Assembly: GCA_000320605.2 (NCBI GenBank)
Contig: KB445799.1
Location: forward strand, 387,625-410,129
Direction: 5' to 3'
Source of the DNA: Gelatoporia subvermispora B
Lineage: Eukaryota; Basidiomycota; Agaricomycetes; Polyporales; Gelatoporiaceae
Length of the DNA: 22,505 nucleotides
Position numbers and translations under genes: made by a program
In this document: positions 17,806 through 22,505 of the stretch, one piece after another
How the letters are laid out: every line of letters begins with the position of its first letter
Position numbering within the stretch: the stretch's first letter is position 1
Notes under the pieces: generated by a model
The model's database searches: none
The model's input: only the letters and a program-made list of their open reading frames with translations
What the model was told of the DNA's origin: nothing

Positions 17806-17994
17806 TTGTCTGTCACAGGGCTTTCATTTTGTGATGATTCAAGTGCACTCACTGTATGGAACAAAGCACCAAAGAGTAAAATGTACGTTGAAGAACATGT
17901 TAGTAAACACCATGCTGGCTTCCAAGACTCTCTTGCAACCATAGTTGTGGCCTGCTCAATTCAGCAGTACAATACCTGGGGAACTGCAGAGTGA
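17806..17994 (+). pseudogene. Short coding remnant, unknown family
   Basis: A plus frame of 62 codons reads LSFCDDSSALTVWNKAPKSK, then HVSKHHAGFQDSLATIVVAC and SIQQYNTWGTAE, ending at TGA. The sequence looks like real protein, but no family is recognised. It begins after a CACAG that could be a splice acceptor (near 17818). It may belong with the kinase-like remnant 500 bp downstream, but nothing proves this. Confidence 0.35.
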
Positions 17995-18479
17995 TTGATG
18001 TTTTGTATGTATTCTTCTGAAGGTGGTAATTGATCAGACTTATTTGATCAAGGGTCTTACAATGACTTTGTCAAACTGATAAGTTTCTCTCCACCACCAT
18101 CTTACTTAGCCCACACTTAAACAGCTAGCATATTAGCCCTTGGCTAACATTTACTTGCTGGTTTCTGTACCATGCATTAAGAGCAGGAATTGAGTCACTG
18201 TCTGCCCAGTGATATCAAGATGAGACTTACTGGCAACACACTGACCTGTTTTCTTGATGTTGCAGCTGCACATTTCCATTCTTTTGGTGCGTGTAGGGCG
18301 GTGTGATAGCCCCTTGTTTAGGCATACACACCCAAACCGTGATCAATGACTCCACCATACACACTCACGGGCTAGGACCACAGCAGTTCTTTATGGGTGA
18401 GTACAGCCACATGCATTTCAAATTTGCATGTCAGTTGGCCAAGGGTTAATGCTCTCTGTCCGTCCATTGCCTGGCTTTG

Positions 18480-18655
18480 GGCCTCTGTCATCAGCATGTT
18501 TTGGCTGCACACCAGTGGTGTTATCTTTATGAGCAAGCACCACAGTGACATTGGTTTGTGTAATCACAAGCAGCACATACAGTTGACTTACCTAGTCAAT
18601 GTGATACTATTTATAGATGATACATTAGCCCCAGGTAGCATGGAGGATGTCATTT
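18480..18655 (+). pseudogene. Possible FunK1-type fungal kinase remnant
   Basis: One frame (about 18480-18548) reads VLAAHQWCYLYEQA. After a shift of frame the sequence continues HHSDIGLCNH, then about 15 residues later ILFIDDTLAP. In FunK1-like kinases of mushroom-forming fungi the catalytic loop is typically preceded by A-H-x-W-x-Y-E and reads H-x-D-I-S-x-x-N, with a later L-I-D-x-D-L-A metal-binding segment. The order and spacing match. The frameshift and a GTAGCATG possible donor after LAP fit a decayed exon. Only the core can be seen, so this is tentative. Confidence 0.35.
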
Positions 18656-18693
18656 CAATGATCTTGATGTGTGCCAATGACACATTGTTTCAG

Positions 18694-18928
18694 GGTTATT
18701 ATAATTATTCACTACAATGTGGCTCAAATTGTTACAAATGCATACAATGTGCTTCAGAATTATTACACTAGTCTATGGCAATATGGCTCACATTGTTGAA
18801 AATGTGTACAACGTGTTCCATGGCTATTAAAATTGTATGCTACAATGTGCCCCATATTGTTCATATATCGCACTCACAATGTGTCTCACATTGTGTATGT
18901 GGTGCACTAACAATACATCTCACATTGT
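18694..18928 (-). repeat. Palindrome array, copy 3
   Basis: Read on the minus strand, away from the module tail at 18940-19080. A perfect unit is at 18876-18894 (ACAATGTG-TCT-CACATTGT). Near-perfect units are at 18714-18732, 18778-18796, 18842-18860 and 18910-18928. From the tail outward the steps are 34, 34, 64 and 64 bp, the same as copy 2. The reverse complement aligns with about 11596-11940 over most of its length, including the spacers. Confidence 0.85.
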
Positions 18929-18934
18929 ACAAGA

Positions 18935-19271
18935 TGTTAACAACTGGGCTGCTGGGCTGCAAGTAACACACCACTTCCTGCACGGTTGTGGGCAGATTGT
19001 AGTACAATCCTGGAGGCCATGGCTGCAAAGCTTTCATGTGACAGGAACAGATAAGTTTATTGCCGAGTAATGCTGTGAACATATCAGCCTGAGAAGACAG
19101 TAGTTTGGCCAACATCACAGTATTGTGATGTTGCCTCTGATGTTTGTCATATCTATCAATGGACTTAAACTCATCGCTTTTGCTTCTGCTATGCGGATAA
19201 TCACACCTGAATACCTGACCTGATAGGCATACCATAGCTGAGATTGGTACGCTTTCTCTCCTGTATTGCAC
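18935..19271 (-). pseudogene. Conserved module tail, copy 3, with upstream remnant
   Basis: On the minus strand the frame reading MASRIVLQSAHNRAGSGVLL corresponds to the tail motif of the other copies (IVLQ[SF]AH). It is nearly identical in DNA to copy 2 over 18940-19020. Upstream minus-strand sequence gives protein-like runs in shifting frames (SHESFAAMASRIV, and FKSIDRYDKHQRQHHNTVML in another frame). The 136-codon minus frame 18861-19271 crosses the tail in a different phase, so one of the frames has shifted. Function unknown. Confidence 0.4.
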
Positions 19272-19279
19272 AACTCAAG

Positions 19280-19736
19280 TATCGATTCCTACCACTGAAT
19301 TTTGCCATTGTCATTCTCTATCAGTCCTTTATCCGTCCTACATTCACCACCTGAGCTATACCTATTTGAAACATTGGCAACAACCACTGGGAAATGACAC
19401 CCGGCTCATTACCTACTGGGTATATCATAATGGCTCATATTGATCTCCGCTCACACCAAAGTGAGACTTGTGCATCAGTGCTGCTGGTGAACACTCATGA
19501 CTCTGTGCTTGAGTTGCTTTGATATAGTTCAGAACACCACACTCACTGTGAATCTCTCTTGCTTGCCCTTCTTTCTGTCTGTGTCTGTATCTCTCTGTCT
19601 TTGTCTATTCTTACTTAGTTCTCGTGCCTGCCTCTGAATTGTTACTTGCAGGTTTCTCTCAAGTCTGACACTGTAAGTCTATCTAATTTTTCACTATTGT
19701 TTTGCATTGATCTTAGACATTGTGCTAGCATCCAAC
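19280..19736. other. Stretch before a pseudogene, no gene seen
   Basis: A pyrimidine-rich run (TCTGTCTGTGTCTGTATCTCTCTGTC) lies near 19573-19600, about 140 bp before the ATG at 19737, a position where promoters of fungal genes often have CT-rich elements. No TATA box or repeat unit is evident. Confidence 0.35.
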
Positions 19737-20428
19737 ATGGCCAAAATAGCACCGCAGCCAACGGGCAGGAAAGGGGAAGGATGTTGATTGAGCAACAATC
19801 AAGAAGGGTTAAGACACTGATTGGGTATCAGCCAAGAAGAAGAAGGAATCAGCCAAGGAAGAGAAGAATAACAAGGAAAAGGAGATAAGTGACAACAAGG
19901 GGGGACCACTACTCATGGTCAGTCAAGCCAACTCCGATGGTCACATATGCTACCAGGTTCTGGCCTCTGAGAATTGCACTGACTTGGCTGCCATCAAACA
20001 ATGGCAGGAAGCAAAGGCATTCCTGAAGATTGTGCTTGAACAAGTTCCATAACATGATGCTGCCTTTTTCCCCACAGCTGGAGAGCTTAACATTGATGAG
20101 AACAAACTGTTTAGCATCCATGTTGACCACTGGCCCAAAAACAAGCACTGGTTCGAGGTTCAACATTAGTACATCAATTACTGGACACAGAACATTGAGG
20201 CCAAGTGTCGGAAGTATCTGGACCCTGACAAGTTTGGTAAGTCCTTGTTCACTATGTGAGTCAACTTTGTTAAGCACCACTTCACTGGCAGGTTTCATCA
20301 CTGTGTCCAACAACCTGGACACATATGGCATATGTTTTGCAAGCTTCCAGAAGAAATACAAGGCCAACATGCAGCTCACAAGAGACATACTGCTGGAAGA
20401 CCGTGACATCAGTATTCTTCTCGATTAG
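19737..20428 (+). pseudogene. Unknown protein pseudogene with a clear intron
   Basis: ATG at 19737 (MAKIAPQPTGRKGEG) is followed by a one-base shift near 19782. The second frame gives a Lys/Glu-rich stretch (KKKESAKEEKNNKEKEISDN) and then a well-kept region: DGHICYQVLASENCTDLAAI, KQWQEAKAFLKIVLEQVP, FFPTAGELNIDENKLFSIHV, DHWPKNKHWFEVQH, YINYWTQNIEAKCRKYLDPD. It is broken by TGA 19789, TAA 19810, TAA 20050 and TAG 20167. A 55-nt intron (20237-20291, GTAAGT...GGCAG) joins in phase to FITVSNNLDTYGICFASFQK and TRDILLEDRDISILLD, ending at TAG 20426. The intron changes frame, so splicing is needed to read on, which supports a real ancestral gene. The family is not recognised. The minus frame 19909-20409 is its shadow. 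Confidence 0.6.
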
Positions 20429-20497
20429 CAATTTTTATATGATATATTGCATGTTCTACCATTGGGATCCCCCTTTAATTATTTTCGCTTTACACAG

Positions 20498-20703
20498 GGA
20501 AGGTTTACATGTTTACCTTGGAGGATGAAAATGAAGATAACATTAATGCGCCTTTGCAGAACGATCATGAGTCTCCATCAGCAAGACTGCCAATATCTGT
20601 CAGTGCATATAACAGGACCCCGACCTGTGCACTTCCCAGTACAGTTCATCAAATGCCTTCTGACAACTCAAAGGAGGCCTTGCAGAAATTCCTCTGGCTC
20701 TAA
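20498..20703 (+). pseudogene. Acidic serine/proline-rich continuation of the preceding pseudogene
   Basis: After a possible acceptor (TTTACACAG near 20498) the frame reads VYMFTLEDENEDNINAPLQN, ESPSARLPISVSAYNRTPTC and then QMPSDNSKEALQKFLWL, ending at TAA. It resembles the acidic then Ser/Pro stretch at 1330-1422 (NDNEDED, SSSPAPRAL). Since both lie in genes pointing the same way, they may be remnants of one gene family, probably the disordered C-terminal part. The alternative frame 20447-20719 is a shadow. Confidence 0.4.
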
Positions 20704-20719
20704 CTGGCCACTATCATAG

Positions 20720-20980
20720 GTAAGTCAAAGTTAGCTATCTATCTATGAAATTTGCTAATAATATCAATATCTGTCAAATATTATACCTGGGCACAAGCTT
20801 TCCAAGGAAATTTATTTATATTGGCTCAAGCTATACCTTTACCTGGTTCAGTCTGGCCTCATTCTGATTAACTGGCCTTCTGGTATGGACTTCCCTATGT
20901 TCAACATGATGATGGAGGATAGTTATGCATGAGTGTAAATGAGCAGAAGGCTCTTGCAAACGAATCCATCTCAACTCAGT
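20720..20980. other. Gap between coding remnants
   Basis: Begins with GTAAGTC (20720), a possible splice donor directly after the remnant. A run near 20937-20992 reads VNEQKALANESISTQYLIKL, likely another exon remnant. The middle is AT-rich and stop-dense. Confidence 0.35.
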
Positions 20981-20992
20981 ACCTAATCAAGC

Positions 20993-21296
20993 TTGTCATC
21001 GAAGGTTGGCAATAAGGAATGTGCTAACTTTGACATTGGTGAAGTTATGTTGTTGTCTAATACTAACACTGGTAAAGCTGCATCAAAGGCAGCTAGCATG
21101 GCCAGTAGCATCTCAACCTGTAGCATGTGCAATACAAAACCGAAGCCATACCTGCTAACAAGTGAGCCATTGGTGGACTCCAGTATTGTATTACAATCTG
21201 CCCACACCTGTGCTAAACATGTTGTATCTAATGTGGATCAGTTTGTTACAAACAATATAAGGTACATTGTTGGTAACCTGTCTAGACAATGGTAGT
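20993..21296 (+). pseudogene. Conserved module tail, copy 4
   Basis: Plus frame of 100 codons ending at TAG 21294-21296. It reads NFDIGEVMLLSNTNTGKAAS, then LTSEPLVDSSIVLQSAHTCA and KHVVSNVDQFV. It pairs with copy 1 (minus strand, 37-276), which has ASKIVLQFAHTC, KHVVSMVNRFV and the same ending over the first palindrome (NNIRYIV versus DNMRHIV). No ATG is present; the frame opens after upstream exons. Both copies keep the same frame to nearly the same end point with many base changes, which suggests past selection on a protein. Family unknown. Confidence 0.45.
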
Positions 21297-22100
21297 GCAC
21301 ATTGTACATATTTTTGGGTACAATGTAGGTCATGTTGTAGCAAATATAAATAACAATGACGTGGCATATTGTACACACTTCTACGTACAATGTAGGCCAT
21401 ATTGTAGCACCTAAAAATAACAATTGTATACCACATTGTGCAGATTTCTGAGTATCATGTAGGTTACATTATGGGTGTTATGGTGTATAATACAGTACAT
21501 GAAATAGGTGATATTTTACATAATAATACAATGTGACTCGCATTTTCAGCAATATTGACAATGTGGTTCAAATGGTAGTATATATATAATACAATAAGGC
21601 ACATATTGGTTTTCTCTTTTTTCGCTAAGCTTTTCACTTTCTCTGTGGCCAGACATGGGTACTGTCTAGAGGGCGCAGTGGCTCATTGTTAATAATGTTC
21701 ACGATGTGATTGACATTGCACTGGCTGTGCACAATATAAGCCCTATGGTAGGTGCATATTGTAAACAATATAGATAGTATGGCTCATATTGTAGTGCTAC
21801 ATTATATACAATGTGGTCCATGCTATACACAATGATACAATATGGCTCACATTGTAAAGTTATCTTATATACAGTATGGCCCACAATATCACAATGTGCC
21901 TCACATTGCAACCACTAAACCTACCCTAGGTTGGGTTAGCAACAATATGAGTCACGTTATAATCACTAATCTTACCTAGATTAGGTTAGCTATGATGTGA
22001 CTCCCATTGTAATCATCAAACCTAGAGCAAACCTAGGGTACTAGACCTAGGGTGCTAAACCTAGAATACTATATCTAGATATTGGATCTAGCATATTGTC
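21252..22100 (+). repeat. Palindrome array, copy 4 (longest)
   Basis: Units near the tail are at 21252-21270, 21286-21305, 21320-21338 and 21387-21405 (steps 34, 34, 67), mostly with an ACAATGTA or ACAATATA arm. More units are at 21837-21855, 21891-21909, 21942-21960 and 21992-22010, the last four spaced 50-54 bp. Between the distal units lies a second imperfect palindrome containing CCTAGG flanked by TTAACC/GGTTAG-type arms (for example 21915-21940). From 22018 the sequence becomes an irregular run of ACCTAG words (at least five in about 50 bp). The pattern of distal units matches the end of copy 2. Confidence 0.82.
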
Positions 22101-22505
22101 TGGCCTAGCCTATATAACTGGTAAATTCTAGTATTATCCTATACAGTAGTGGCAAAACTCTAGCTAGAATTATATACTAGTTAGAGCATATATTGACATC
22201 TATAAATTAGTATTACTAGATATAGGCCTGTACATGGCTTCAAATCTTGTGAAAAGCTAGAACCAAAGACAAACATAGCATAGCATATAAGTTATGGCAA
22301 AGTCCTGGCACAAATTTGTACACTGATATAATTAAGTGATAGCCTAAGACATTACTAACATTAGGATAAGCATATTTCCTGCATTATAATTCTTACTTCT
22401 TATCTCAGACTTGGGATCAGTAGATACAATATCTATTATAATCTAGCACTACAATATGAGTCATGTTGTCAATAATGTTTACAATATGCACCTATTATAG
22501 AGTTT
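22101..22505. other. AT-rich stretch at window end
   Basis: Very AT-rich with no frame of note. One more array-type unit, ACAATATG-AGT-CATGTTGT, is at 22451-22469, so the repeat family probably continues beyond the window. Confidence 0.45.

Noticed and set aside
19909..20409. 166-codon minus-strand frame
   Set aside because: The plus strand over the same bases carries protein-like sequence and an intron that restores phase, so the minus frame is a shadow.
1..22505. tRNA or rRNA genes
   Set aside because: No cloverleaf with intact A and B boxes or rRNA-like block was seen. The only tRNA-like sequence is the 12-bp primer site.

Overview
The window looks like a gene-poor, repeat-rich stretch of an Agaricomycete (basidiomycete fungus) chromosome. 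Three things point there: short GT-AG introns of about 55-90 nt inside decayed coding sequence, a broken F-box/leucine-rich gene of the kind mushroom-forming fungi carry in large numbers, and a Ty1/Copia LTR retrotransposon of fungal type. No intact host gene was found. Host-derived coding sequence is present only as fragments with stops and frameshifts.

Layout. 1-300: minus-strand tail of a repeated coding module plus a palindrome array running off the window. 620-2084: plus-strand pseudogene fragments. 2084-7361: a complete Copia element on the minus strand (2089-7356) with 5-bp target duplications ATACT, two LTRs identical except for one 18-bp indel, a primer site, a polypurine tract, and one gag-pol frame interrupted by two in-frame stops. 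7362-11340: decayed host coding sequence, the best being a plus-strand frame at 8825-9640 with a single stop, followed by spliced remnants. 11500-12240: plus-oriented module tail and palindrome array. 12900-14240: F-box/LRR pseudogene. 14470-14960: pseudogene of unknown family whose in-frame stops in the main frame are all TGA. 15430-16670: minus-strand remnants, one with a six-cysteine motif. 17800-18650: remnants, one resembling a fungal FunK1-type kinase. 18700-19080: minus-oriented module tail and array. 19737-20710: plus-strand pseudogene with a clear 55-nt intron. 20980-22100: plus-oriented module tail and the longest array. 22100-22505: AT-rich sequence.

The most unusual feature is a repeat family present four times as two nested inverted pairs: copy 1 (minus) pairs best with copy 4 (plus), and copy 2 (plus) with copy 3 (minus). 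Each copy is a short conserved coding tail followed by an array built on the palindrome ACAATGTG-NNN-CACATTGT. The palindromes follow a shared spacing pattern of two 34-bp steps, then 64-67-bp steps where visible; further out, copies 2 and 4 change to about 50-bp units. This could be the end structure of a large undescribed DNA element, with subterminal sites for a dimeric protein, or a satellite-like tail to a repeated gene. Sequence alone does not decide between them.

The Copia element is visibly more GC-rich than its surroundings and its near-identical LTRs indicate recent arrival. It appears defective for Pol, and both stops can be explained by single C-to-T changes.
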